From positions 27,227,551-27,291,550 of the forward strand of contig CM046443.1 in NCBI GenBank assembly GCA_025506515.1: a stretch of 64,000 nt of DNA. Reading direction: 5' to 3'. Position 1 is the first letter of the stretch; the number at the start of each line of letters is the position of its first letter. Positions 9,807 through 21,390 of the stretch are shown here, piece after piece. Made by a program: the position numbers and the translations under genes. Origin of the DNA: Flaveria trinervia (lineage: Eukaryota; Streptophyta; Magnoliopsida; Asterales; Asteraceae). The notes below the pieces were generated by a model that had not been told where the DNA came from, did not search any database, and was given only the letters and a program-made list of their open reading frames with translations.

Positions 9807-12800
9807 TCAGATATCAATAGTCCTCATTAGGATGATCACCAATCTTTTCTTCATAAGGTGATCAGGATCCTTCAGACTGTCAAAGTGTCTTCTCATATCA
9901 AAGAGGTCATGTAGAGGCAACTGAAACATATCTTGCCATGTGTAAATGTCTTCAGTGCCTTGATCTCTAATGACATGCCATCTTTCTGGATTAGTGGTGT
10001 ATGTCCAAGACAAGATGGGTCTTCCTGATGCTAGAGGAGTTGTTTGAATTGGAGTTGATGTAGCATCCTCTGGCTGCACAATCTCAAGATGTTCTGACTC
10101 ATCTTGGGATTTAGAAGAGGGTGCAGTCTTCTTCTTCTTTGGCTTTGGTTTAGAAGCCATCCTCTTCTTTCTCTTAACAGATTTTAATTGAGAAGACTGG
10201 CCTGCAGCACTAGATTAATCTTCGCTGTCTTTCTCAGTTGGGACTTCCTCTCTCTCAGGCTCAGAAGGAGAGGGAGGTTGACCCTGCTGTGGATTAGAAG
10301 ATGAAGCTTGCTGAGTTTCAGCAGGAGGTCCAGGTTGTGTTGTCTCTAGATGTTCAACCTTAACCTCCACTTCAGGTGGGGCTTGACTTCGAGTGGAGTG
10401 TAAGTCAATGAGCTCTCCACTTTTGATCTTCTGCTTGATCACCCTAATATGCTCATCCATAGTGGATAGAGAAATGGGGCCAAGTCTCCTTTCGGAGAAT
10501 CCATATTGCTTCAAGAAGCTCATCATCCTCTGCCTATCAGCAGACTTCTTCATGCTCTTTTGGATGATGGCTCTTGATTTTGCAGCTTTTTCCCTTAGCT
10601 TCTTCTTTGTTGTCTTTCTGTCCTTGACTAACTCAAGATCAAGTTGTTTTAAGCACTCAAACTCAACATAGGCATAGGACAAGGGAAGGAGTGCATCTGC
10701 CTGGTAGAAGCCTGTGGCACTCAAGTAGTTGATCATTTTGATTTTGTCTTCTTCTTTGTCTACCTGAGGTTCTTGTTGAACCATATCCTCTTGTACAGGA
10801 CTTTCTTGAACTGGGGAGAGGGTAGGCATATCTTTGTACAGTCTTTTTCGTCTTCTCTCTTGTTTGATTTGTACTAGGAGTTCTATATCTTCTGCCTCCT
10901 TCTTCTCCCTTGACCTTTCTAGGTCAACCAGTTCATTCAACTCATCTAAGGGGAGAGAAATGACATTGTCTATGTCATAGTTCCTAGTCTGCAAATAGTT
11001 TATCCTGACTGCCCTTAACTCATCATTCTAAGTATCTGGTCTGGGGGCAGCCCTGATAGCAGACTCCATGAGTCTTGAAGACTCAGCAAAGGAACTTTCT
11101 CCCCTTAGCCTCCTTTTTCTCTCTCTCTCTCCTCCTCCTCAATCTCCTCAGTTGTCATTTTTCTTTTCCCTTTGTCACTCACAGACCTTTGTGACACAAG
11201 GTGGAGAGAGCTTTGGCCTTCATTGCTTGTTGTAGCATCTGAGCTCAGGCCAGAGAGAGGTTGAGAAGCACCTTCACCAACAGGTGTCTCAGAAGGAATG
11301 TGGATCTCTGCAGCAGTTGATGATGATGAGACAAGGCTCTCAGGTTCTACCACTGGGCCTTCAGTCAAGGTTTCCCCTATGAAGCTAATCTTAGGGTCTG
11401 CCTCAACATCCAGTTGACCGATGGCATTGCCTGATTGCCTAAGTCTCCTTCTTAAGCTGAACTCTGCAGTGATCCTGACTTGGATTCTTTGAGCCAGTCT
11501 GTCAGCTTGTCTTGATTGGCTTGGGTTGACAAGTGGCATGTTTACTAGATCCAGACCTTCATAGTAGTTCAAGGTTTGAAAATTGAAGACTTCTTGTTGT
11601 CCTTGAACTTTTATGATGATTAGGGCTTTCCTGATGTTGCCATACCTCCACCCAATGATGTGATTGGAATATGGTTGAAATGAGATAGCCCTTGGTATCC
11701 CATCCTCAAACAAACTCTGTATAAAGGAGTCTGTGTAGTCCACATCAATGTGAACTTGAGGAGGTTGCTGAGAATGCATAATTCCAAGTGAGGATAGTGA
11801 TTCCTCAATGTCCATTCTTTCTGAAGAACTCCTAGGTTCTGTGGCTGTAATGACTTTCTCCCCCTTTTTGGTAGCATCACCCACTTGCATAGGTGAGCTG
11901 GAAGATAGGTCAATCACATCCACAGGTTCTTGTGTTCCTGGTTGAGCTCTTCTTAAGGGTCTCCCAGCTAGTTTTTCCTTAAGATATGAAATCTCAAGTT
12001 GCTGATCATTGATCCTGTTATTAAGGTAGTCACCTGAGATTCAAGATGTCTGACCTTTGAGACTAAGTAAGTGCATGTTTTAGATAGTTTTTGCACCAGT
12101 AGTCTCAAATTCCCCTCATCTTCATTAGAAGACTCATTAGGGGATGAGATGATTGGACCAAAGTCCTCTCTCTCACCACCAGCTTGAGGTTCTTGGCTGC
12201 TGGTTTTCCTCAGCTCACCAGCAATCTCAGTTGAGATGTCAGTGGGCTGAGTTGCCATGGTTGAGGTCTTAATGATGTAATCACTTTCAGAAGTAAGAGC
12301 CTCTTCCATATGGACATCCTGAACAGGTTTAGGAGTGTCCACCTTAGTTGTAGGTGACTGATGTGGGATAGATGTAGGAGAGTCAGGAGTATTCATCTCT
12401 CTTTGAGTAGGGGAAAAGAAGAGAGACTCATTATACTTACTGAAACCTAGATCTTCATCAGTATAGAAGTCAAGGTTGGGAATTGGTTGGTTGAGATCTA
12501 TAGGCGGGGATGGTAACTGTCCCCTAAAGGTTGATCACTTGAGTGTTGAGACTCAAAGTGATGGCTTGAGGCAGTTTGGTTAATGAGCTCATCAGGCTGA
12601 GCATGAGAAACTCAGCACTGATTCTTGAAGAGATGGGAGTGGTCTGATCCTCAGGAGAAATGGGAGCTCCAGTGTCAACTTCTTCCTGTATGGTTGAGTA
12701 TATGGGGGCCTCCATAGACTGAATAGCCTGAGCAGGGGTTCGTTTGGATTTTCTTTGGTAAGTGATGGTGATTTGAGGCTGTGAGAGTGGTTGAGAGGTA

Positions 12801-13629
12801 GCAGGTGTGGGCTTAACACTAGCTTGTGCTGCTAGGTTGTCACCTTGAGCAATGAGCTCTAACATTTTTAGGACAAGGGCTGTTTCTACCCTAAAGAATC
12901 CAACAGTGGGCTTTCTCAGAATTTAAAGATGCCGAGCTTCATCTGTCCCAATTTAAGAGTGTTACCTGTTTCCCTCAACTGTGAGCCCAGTTCACAGTTA
13001 AGAATGTACTGGACACATCTTGGAAACATGTAATACTCTAAGGAGTCTAAATTTGCAAGTAAATTTGTATAAACAAAATGAGAATACCTGAATTTGACCC
13101 CCTGAACCATTCTATGGATTATGAGGAGAGATCCTCAGGAATCTGGTCCCATCCACCCTGCTTGTTGGATAAGCTGTGGATGACCACATGGAGTAGGAAT
13201 CTCCATTGGGATGAGACCTTCCCTTTCCTAAAGGTCTTTACAGAGAAATCTCCCTCATACCCCATCTGCTCAAAGGAATGATTGATAGCTTCCTTTGGAA
13301 AAACACCTGACCTTCTTCATCATCCATCTGAAGATGCCTGTTGATGATGGCCGAAGTGATGAAGATTGTTTTCCCCTGCCCTGTGGTAGACAGTGCCTTC
13401 TCCCCGTCCATAATAACCTCTTGGCAGGTCTTCCAGAATTCAAGCAGCTGATCCTCATAGAGTGGAGGATCAATGGTTAGGGAGGTGAAATAATTTGACA
13501 GAGCTAAGAAATGACAAACCTCTGAGAAATTAGGATCTTTCTCAGAGCTTGACAGAGCAACCTGATTGTGTTGTCTGTGTAGCTGCATGGTAAAGTTGGG
13601 ATCATTTCTATGAGCAAGGTTGGCAATTT
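9807..13629 (-). pseudogene. Extra 3' ORF behind pol (C2), broken
   Basis: A coding region of about 1,270 codons in the position where Sireviruses carry an env-like gene; function unknown. In order: (1) an N-terminal globular part (LHRQHNQVAL, FLALSNYFTSLTIDP, IINRHLQMDDEEG, LEYYMFPRCVQYILNCELGSQ); (2) a Pro/Ser/Gln-rich linker; (3) a heptad-like coiled coil near 12000-12100 (LVSKVRHLESQVTTL); (4) a second conserved part (HIDVDYTDSFIQSLFEDGIP, LNYYEGLDLV); (5) Lys/Arg/Glu-rich helices at about 10420-10990; (6) a conserved C-terminus (WTYTTNPERWHVIRDQ, LMKKRLVIILMRTIDI). The start ATG has become ATT at about 13627, and there are frameshifts near 13270, 12920, 12525, 12000 and 11120 and a stop near 10215. 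I saw no obvious signal peptide or membrane segment. C3 and B encode the same protein. Confidence 0.75.
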
Positions 13630-14335
13630 TGAGGTAGCTTAAAGATGAAGAAAGAAGAGAGAAAGAAATTTCAGAGAGAAATTTGGGATTTTAGGTTTGG
13701 AGGAAGAACAAATGATAGAAAGAAAGGGAAACCGTTGGGTTTATATGTGAGAAGGATTTCAGATAAAGTTTAATGAAAGAGGATAAACTTTGAAATCCGA
13801 ATGTCGGTCCCACCTCTAAAAAAGTAGTTTACTTTTGTTTAAAAACTAGTTTTCTTGGAAGTCAAAAAGCTTCCGAAGGTTAATTATCTTCGGAAGTTTT
13901 AATTAAAAAGCTTTCGAAGCTAAAATGACTTCGGAAGATTTTCCTGAGAGATTTGATGATTTTGCTTCAGAAGAGAAATTAAAACTTGAGTGCTTTGTAT
14001 AGAAATCAACAAAGCTTCCGAGAGTTAATTTTTCTTCAGAAGTAAAAGGTCCTTGAAAATAAGTAAGTGTCTAAGACAAATATCTAAGCTTCGGAAGATA
14101 GATTTGAAATCTCTTCCGAAGGTAAATTCTTAGACAGTTAAATATTTTGAAGGCATGATTTGCTTCCAAAGTTAAAAGCATAACTTCCGAAGTATAAAAT
14201 CATCAATTAATCTAAGGAAAGTCTTCAGAAAAAGATTTTAATCTAAAGAAAAACATGAGCTTATGAAAGTGATGAACTAGACAACTTAGGACACAGATAT
14301 TTTAAGAAATAATAAGAATTAGTTTTAAGAAAAAA
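13630..14335. repeat. Palindrome-rich spacer between RNase H and extra ORF (C2)
   Basis: About 700 bp without coding text. From 13868 to 14215 it holds roughly ten copies of CTTCCGAAG / CTTCGGAAG and one-base variants, spaced about 20-40 bp apart. C3 has the matching spacer at 26087-26790 and B at 40140-40828. Leader or subgenomic-promoter function for the extra ORF is possible but only inferred. Confidence 0.75.
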
Positions 14336-15650
14336 TTACTCAAGGTTGATCATCCCAATAGCTAATATTAGATATTTAAATCTCTGTTCATTAAAAGCCT
14401 TTGTAAACAGGTCAGCATATTGTTCATTTGTGTGAACCTTGACTAGTTTAATTAATCCCTTTTCATAGTTATCTCTTATTAGATGATACCTGATATTGAT
14501 GTGCTTTGTCCGTGAGTGCTGCACAGGATTCTCTGTGATTAAGATAGCACAGTTGTTGTCTATGTGAATGGGAGTCTCCTTGAAATTTAACCTATAGTCT
14601 AGCATTTGATTCTGAATCGAAAGCACTTGAGCACAACAGCTAGTAGCAGCAATGTATTCAGCTTCAGCAGTTGATGTAGAGACATAGAATTGTTTCTTGC
14701 ATTGTCATGAGACAACCCTTCCACCAAGAAATTGACATCCCCCAGATGTAGACTTTGCAGTCATATTGCAACCACCATAATCACTATCTGTATAGGCATA
14801 CAGATTGTAGTCAGAATTCTTGGGATACCATAAGCCAAGTGTTGGTGCACCTTTGAGGTATCTTAGAATCCTCTTGAGAGTGATAAGGTGAGACATCTTA
14901 GGGTTGGCTTGATAGCTTGCATAGATACAAGTAGCAAACATGATATCAGGCCTGCTTGTTGTAAGATACATAAGAGACCCAATCATAGCCCTGTATAAGT
15001 GTTCATCTACACACTCCCCCTCAACATCAGGACCAAGGGAGTGGTTTCTGGCTATGGGTGTCTTAGAAATCTTATAGTCAGTCATATTGAACCTTTTGAG
15101 TATGTCCTGAACATACTTTGACTGACTTATGAAGATGCCATCTTCAACTTGCTTCACTTGAATTCCCGAAAAGAAATTGAGTTCCCCCATGGCACTCATT
15201 TCAAATCTGTCTTTCATCAGCTTCTTAAAGTCTTTGCAGAGCTTTGGATTAGTTGAACCAAGATGATGTCATCCACATATACTTGAACTAGCAATATGTC
15301 TTTTCCTTGTCCTTTGATGAAGAGAGTTCCATCTATAGTACCTCTCCTATATCCATGTTTACAGAGATACTCAGACAGTGTCTCATACCATTTCCTGGGT
15401 TCCTGATGTAGCCCATAGAGAGCTTTGTTAAGCTTGCAGACATAACCAGGATGATCAGGATCTACAAAACCAAGTGGTTGTTTGACATAAACCTCTTCAT
15501 CTATCACTCCATATAAAAAGGCACACTTCATATCAAGTTGAAAGACCTTGAAGTTCTTGGATGCAGCAAATGCCAGGAATATCCTAACAGCTTCTAATCT
15601 TGCCACTAGAGCAAAGACATCAGTGTAGTCAATCCCTTCTTCTTGTGTGT
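14336..15650 (-). pseudogene. Copia reverse transcriptase and RNase H, broken (C2)
   Basis: Reverse transcriptase copies element RNA into DNA; RNase H removes the RNA. The RT core begins with the VARLEAVRIFLAFAA motif; the catalytic YVDD is intact at 15268-15279. A one-base loss just after it (near 15262) shifts the frame, and the text resumes as MKDRFEMSAMGELNFFSGIQ (15217 to 14705). RNase H shows YTDSDYGGC and KSTSGGCQFLGGRVVS, then a TGA replacing the Trp codon after VVS at about 14704. It ends with the ADLFTKAFNEQRFKYL C-terminus at 14336. Unlike most copia, a long spacer and another ORF follow instead of the PPT. Confidence 0.85.
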
Positions 15651-16003
15651 ATCCTTGAACAACCAGTCTAGCTTTGTTCTAATGATGATGCCTCTATCAA
15701 CTTTCTTGTTCCTAACACCCATTTGGTTCCAATGGTAGTCTTCCCAGAAGGAAGAGGACAAAGGTTCCAAAGTTTCTACCTTTTGAATTGAAGTAGCTCT
15801 TGTTGCATAGCTTCAACCCAACTTCCATCCTTTAGAGCTTCATCCACTTTCTTTGGCTCTATCTAGGATAGAAAACAAGAGTGAAGACAAACATTTGCTT
15901 CATGGGTTTGTCCTCTTGTCTATACTCCTGAGATAACATCTCCAATGATGTTTGTGGTAGGGTGAGACTTGTGGATCCTAAGCTAAGGTATCACAACAAG
16001 TTG

Positions 16004-17481
16004 TTAAGAAAGATCTAAATTAGAGGAATTTAAATCTGGCATAGATGTTTCTCCCACCACATCAGCACACTTTTCAAGTGAAACTTGATCCAAGCAGTGT
16101 GTGACATCATTGATGTTCTCATCTATGGTGTGGTTAGTGACATCAAGAAATTCTTGGTCACTGTCACCACCACCATTGTTGTCCTCAATTGAGGTGTTCT
16201 TATCTGGTTGAAGAGCCTCTGAGCTGGAATTTGAAGGTATACCAGATGTATCAGCTGAGTTTGTCATTGTTGTGCTAATAGAAACCTCATTTGCAGAAGT
16301 AGTTCCAACTGGAGCTGAAGATGTATGACTTGAAGGTCTTCCTAGCTCAAATCTTGGATCAGGATCACCTGTATTAAATCTTCTGCAGATCCTGAAATAT
16401 TCTCACAAGATTTGTTAAAATAGTTGGTAACTAAATCAAGATCAAATAACCAATCTGGACCAGAACCAGCAACACAAGGTGTGTGTTCATTGAAAGTCAC
16501 ATTGGCTGACTCCTCAACAATTCTAGTTCTAAGATTGTACACTCTATAAGCCTTAGCTTGGGAAGAGTATCCAATAAAGTGTCCATCATGTGATTTCTCA
16601 GCAAACTTGGCAATTTGATCTTTGGTATTCAAGATGGTGCAACGACATCCAAATGACCTGAGAAAACCAATGAAAGGTTTCCTCTTGTGCCAAAGTTCAT
16701 AAGGAGTCTTGCCATGAGTCTTCACTACCAAAACTCTGTTCTACACATAGCAGGCAGTGTTGACTGCCTCTGCCCAGAAGGTGATGGGTAGCTTAGAGTA
16801 GGACAACATGGTTCTTGTAGCTTCAATCAGTGTCTTGTTTCTCCTCTCAACAACACCATTTTGCTGAGGCGTCCTGGGAGCATTGAATTATGTTGTAATA
16901 CCCTTTTCATCACAAAATGTATCAAGAATTTGGTTCTTAAATTCAGTTCCTTGATCACATCTTATGACTTTGACCTTGTGATCAGACTGATTCTCAATCT
17001 TTAAGATGAAATTCTTCAGAATCTCAAGAGTCTCATCCTTAGTTCTAAGGAAGAAAACCCAAGTGAATCTTGTAAAATCATCTGTGATCACTAGACAGTA
17101 TAAGGTTCTTCCTAATCTCATTACACTGGTGGGGCCAAAGAGATCCATATGTAACAATTGTAGGGCTATAGTAATGGAGTTCTTTTCCTTAGGCTTGTGA
17201 GATACCTTATGTTGCTTCCCTTTCAGGCATGCAACACAGTGGTCATCACTAGTAAACTCTTTCTTTGGCATTCCAGTTACCAAATCATGCTTAATTAACT
17301 TGTTCATGTTCTTGAAGTTTACATGGCACATTCTTTTATGCCATAGGAAAGACTCATCACTATTTGCTTTAGACAGAAAGCATGAAACTTCTCCAGAGGG
17401 AGAGGTTTCTTGCAAATCCATCTTGTACATGTTTCCTTTCCTGGGGGCTCTAAGCAGAATATGCTCATGAGGAATGACCAC
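16004..17481 (-). pseudogene. Copia pre-integrase, integrase and linker, broken (C2)
   Basis: The pre-integrase zinc finger (LWHKRMCH, CVACLKGKQHK) and integrase core read in one frame from 17481 to 16888, with catalytic Asp in HMDLFGPTS and in CDQGTEF. The frame then breaks before the Glu motif, which is still recognisable in the DNA near 16840-16870. The post-integrase part resumes at 16731 (VVKTHGKTPYELWHKRKPF, HFIGYSSQAKAYRVYN) to 16342. A low-complexity Asn/Asp/Ser linker at 16004-16267 links to the RT. The C-terminal DNA-binding region carries no chromodomain, as expected for copia. Confidence 0.8.
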
Positions 17482-17482
17482 A

Positions 17483-18160
17483 CCTGGCTATGAACAATGC
17501 ACTCATGCTCAGTATAGAGCATGTTATGACTCTGATCACAAAATTGAGATACACTCAGAAGATTGTATCCAAGCTCCTTAACAAAGTTTACTTTTTCTAT
17601 GCTGAGCTTACCATTTGTGACCTTGCCCCTTCCAGAAATGTAACCACCTTCATCTCCTCCAAAAGCAACTAGTCCTCCATCAATCCTTTCAAAGTTCTGG
17701 AGTAGTGACCTATTGCCTGTCATGTGCCTGGAACAGCCACTATCTATGATCCAGACATTTTTGTCTGTCTTCAGCTGTCCCTGCACAAAGAGAATGATTG
17801 GTTACATTTGGAAACCCAAGCCTTGCTTGTCTTGGGCTCATTTGCAGAAGGTAATTCAACAGTAATAGATCCTATGGTTGTACTAAGAGGATCTTGAGTT
17901 GTTGTTGATGGAGAAATCTCAGTCATTTGGTCTTTCTTAGACATCCACACCACCTTTGGAGTCTTGGACTTGACCTTCAAAACTTCGAAAGCTTTTGGAA
18001 CTTCGGAAGTTTTGATGACTGATCCTTCGGAAGATTTTGCAAACACTGCAGCAGACTTCAGTGCTTCGGAAGAACTCCTTTCTTCCGAGACCAACTTCTC
18101 TTCGAGGGTAGTTTTCCACTTCCCTTCTTCTTAGACTTGGAGCTTCCGAAGGAAACACGT
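17483..18160 (-). pseudogene. Copia aspartic protease and Gag-Pol linker (C2)
   Basis: The protease has an intact DSGCSRHMTG active site (about 17700-17740) and flap (FGGDEGGYISGRGKV). Upstream is the PKTSKAWVSKCN linker and a Ser/Glu/Lys-rich stretch (17771-18160) whose DNA is again full of CTTCGGAAG motifs, so here the palindromes are read as Ser-Ser-Glu-Ala or Ser-Glu-x-Pro type peptides. The frame breaks at about 17480 before integrase. Confidence 0.8.
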
Positions 18161-19380
18161 TTTCCTTCCGAAGCTTGAATCTTCTTAGAACTCTTTGAAG
18201 TCTTTGTTTTGGTCATATGGACATACCTTTAGGATTGAAGGGACAATCCTTAGCAATGTGAGTGGTACTTTCACACATGACACAATTCATCTTCTTCTTC
18301 ACAAGAGCCTTTTCTTGGAATAGGACTATCTTTGGTCACATCCCTTCTCCACCTTCACTTTGCAGATGCTGAGACAATCCTCTTGGCTGAGGACTGTGCT
18401 TGGAGTTTGATGGTCCAAGCTGTGCAGCAGTGGTACACAGCAGATCAGTCTTCTTCTTGCTACTAAGATGAGTTGAACAAGAACCAAAACTCTTAGCAGA
18501 AGAGTTTTGGTTTATGTCTTTAGTCCCTACCACTTTAAACCTTCAGAGATAAAAACTTGTTTCTGCTTAGAGTCAAAAGTAGCCTTGATCTCTTGAGCGT
18601 TGCTTGCCTTTCTTTTGCTCTTTCTGATCAAGTTCTTTCTCATGGACTTAGTCATCACAGTCTTCTTTTTCTCCTTAGAAGGATAGTGGCCTTCTTGGAA
18701 TCCTCCTCTTTACTCTTCTTAGAGGGATTCTTCACTATCTCTTCTTCATCCTCTTCACTCATAGGATCTATGAGAGGAAGCTCATCTTCACAAGTTCCAC
18801 ACCTAGGAGATCTTACTGACAAGATTGTGTATGAGGAGCTACCTCATTGGATCCCAGTCCCTGCCTGTTTTGATAGCACATTTTGTTGTGCAGGGATGAG
18901 GATATCATGTTCTTGAAGGTCTCCTCTTCAAGAACACTCTTTTATGCCCTGGTTTTGCTGATCACAAGCTCAGCCTGTCACTCAGTTAACTTAGTTATAA
19001 GATCTTTGATTTGAGTCCTAAAATCTGTGTGTTCATGTTTTAGAACTGAATGGTTTTCTCTAAGTCCTCTATCTCAGTTTATAATCATTTTCAGACTTTC
19101 TAAAATCAGATTTTAAAATGTTTAAGGACTCAAGGTCAGATCTCATTTCCAAGTTGTAGGACCTGTATCTGTTAACTTTAGCAATGCATTAAGGAGTACA
19201 GAGATGTTCCAATACCTTGGCTTCATCATGATCTACCGTTAGTGCTTGGTTTGGAGAAGCATCTTCCACCTGAAAGCTCCAGTCAAAGCCTCCTTCTTCA
19301 ACAGCAACAGCAGCCTGCTGCTTTGACTTCTCAATCTAGAGAGCTTTGTCAGTGTAGTTTGGTCTGGATTGTGTTTGGCC
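18161..19380 (-). pseudogene. Gag C-terminal / Gag-Pol spacer region (C2), degraded
   Basis: About 1.2 kb between the zinc knuckle and the protease linker, homologous to element C3 only at its gag side (22300-22540). It contains short Lys/Ser-rich frames and no domain I recognise. Many stops are present in all three minus frames. SIRE-type elements have a long spacer here; in C3 most of it is missing (22540 jumps to the protease), so C3 has an internal deletion relative to C2. Confidence 0.5.
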
Positions 19381-20509
19381 ACCATTTGTTCTAGGTGCCT
19401 TACACTCTCTGGTAAAATGGCCCATCAAGTTACAGTTGTAACACTTACTTTACCTTTGTCCAGTCCAAACTTTCCACTGGTTGCATTGCTTGGAAACTTC
19501 CTTCCAGTCCTCTTGTAGAACTTCTTGGCTCTGTGAGTGAGAAGAGCCATCTGCTACACTATTCCATGTATTCCAGATCATCTGGATGAATACAGTCCAG
19601 GTCTTCAAGAGTGAAAAGAGAGTTGCCACAACTTTCATCAGAAGACACAAATGCTTGAGAAGAGCTTGTCTCTTGGAATGGGCTTCCTTGAGTGTAGTTC
19701 TCCCTTGGTGTCTTTGGGAAGGTGATGAAAGGACCCTTGGGTGAGTTTTCAAGGTAGCATATGAGATGATGTTTGGGTTCTACGCTATCCCTTTCAACCA
19801 CATGTAGGGCTGAACCCATTTGATTGTTGGAGTTGCCAGATGAACCTTGCATGTTCATCTCCATCTGGTAGCCACTGAGAATCCCATATAACTCTGTCAG
19901 AGTAAGAGTTTTGAGATTTTTAGTTCTCTTGATCACCACACAGTAATGTGTCCATTGCCTAGGAAGTGAGGACATGAACTTCCTTACAATGTCTCTATTC
20001 TCAAGAGAAACTCCTCCATCCACTTGGGTATCCACAATCTCAACATACCTAAAGTACTGCTGAGTCATGGTTTCACCTGTTCTGAAGGTGAAGTTTTCAA
20101 ACTGCTGCTTCAGGAGATCCTTCTTGTTCTCCTTGACTTCAGAGGAACCCTCATATATCAGTTTCAGTGCATCCCACAGCTGCTTGGCTGTTTTGCACTT
20201 CTTAAAACCTCTGTACACAGAGTTTGGAAGGGCAGTTTGAAGGGCTGTCATGGCTTTTCTGTCTATCTCTACTCTCTTCCTATCTTCATCAGAGTAGTTA
20301 GCCACATCTTTGGGGATCATACCAGCACCAGTAGCAGAAGGGGTGCTGGGTATGAAAGGTCCATTTTCAATAGACTTCCACATTCTTGAATCAAGAGACC
20401 TGATAAAACCTTCCATTCTCAAACACCAGGTATCAAACTCATCAAGAGTGATCAGTGGGGACTTGTTCATGGTTCAAGTTTCCATATCAATCTTGGAAAT
20501 GGCTGCCAT
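19381..20509 (-). pseudogene. Copia gag, broken (C2)
   Basis: The start at 20509 (MAAISKIDMET) hits a TGA at 20474-20476 in place of the Gly codon of C3. The main frame from 20470 reads 303 codons: MNKSPLITLDEFDTWCLRMEGF, capsid motifs AKQLWDALKLIYEGS and QYFRYVEIVDTQVDGG, then ends at YME through a one-base loss near 19560. The nucleocapsid zinc knuckle CYNCNLMGHFTREC is intact in the DNA at 19402-19443, in a shifted frame. Confidence 0.85.
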
Positions 20510-20579
20510 TTGAAAAGTTTAGTATTTATGTGTGTGAGGGATCTTAAGATGGTGAGATCTTATATCAAGAGCCTGAAAA

Positions 20580-20591
20580 GCTCTGATACCA
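20580..20591 (-). promoter_or_regulatory. Primer binding site (C2)
   Basis: Minus-strand TGGTATCAGAGC, perfect initiator tRNA-Met complement, two bases from the 5' LTR end at 20594. Confidence 0.9.
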
Positions 20592-20593
20592 AA

Positions 20594-21390
20594 TGCAGGA
20601 TCGTTGAAGGGTGTAAGTTACAACACAACAACACAAAGAGGAGATTAACTAGACTTTAATCAAACAGTAAATTGGATTAACCAAGTTGAGATACTAAGAA
20701 CACAAGTAATGCAAGAGACAGATAACAAAGAACACAAGTGTATAGTTTTCAAGAATGCACTATATTTCTTTCTCTATGTTCTATTACAAGTGTTACAAAG
20801 CATAATAGAGAGATACAAGAAAATGAGATACTTATACTACATCGTATAGCCGGCTATACTATGAAAGCCAGCTGGATACAATTGACTAGACACAAACAAA
20901 ATCAATTGTAGAGTCAAAAGACAGATTGCCTTTTGACTTGTGACTATGACATGCCATAGCTCACATCCTTATCTATTACAAAAAGGATAAAGTATATAAA
21001 GTAGAAAGTTATAGACTCAAGACCTCAATGTATAGTTACCAAAAGCATGGACCTTTTCACCAACTCATGTAAGTTGGTGACTTGTAGAGATGCAGCGGAA
21101 AGGTGTCCAGCTTTATGGAACAGTACATCAGATAAAGCATGTTACTAAAAGTCTTCAGAAGAAATCTGTCTTCATGAACTTGAAGCTTTGGAAGACTTTG
21201 TCTCTGAGGCTTAGGAAGACTTCATGTTTGGCTTCGGAAGATATTGGTCTTGGCTTCGGAAGATTTCACACTTAGAGTATTTTCTGTTTCATGTGTGAAA
21301 CTTCCTAAGCTTCTTCTTAATGTACTTGTGCAGCATGCAGGATGAACTTAAGATGTTTAGGTTGCATCAGCCTCTTTATTAATCTCTACA
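20594..21390 (-). repeat. 5' LTR of copia C2
   Basis: 797 bp; minus strand begins TGTAGAGATTAATAAAG and ends GATCCTGCA. The TSD AGAGT follows at 21391. The hairpin has one substitution (GTCAAAAGACA). The CTTCGGAAG array lies at about 21185-21265. Confidence 0.92.

Larger units (their letters stand above)
8968..21390 (-). mobile_element. Complete copia element C2 (SIRE-like), 12.4 kb
   Basis: The only complete retrotransposon in the window, minus strand. It has LTRs of 797-798 bp at both ends, a PBS and PPT next to them, TG...CA termini and a 5 bp TSD AGAGT (8963-8967, 21391-21395). Order in its own direction: 5' LTR, gag, protease, integrase, reverse transcriptase, RNase H, a palindrome-rich spacer, a ~3.8 kb extra ORF, PPT, 3' LTR. 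The RT/RNase H motifs (YVDDII, MGELNFF, KSTSGGCQFLGGR) and the large ORF behind pol are typical of SIRE/Sirevirus copia. It carries several frameshifts and stops, and its LTRs differ at a modest number of sites, so it is no longer active. Confidence 0.9.
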
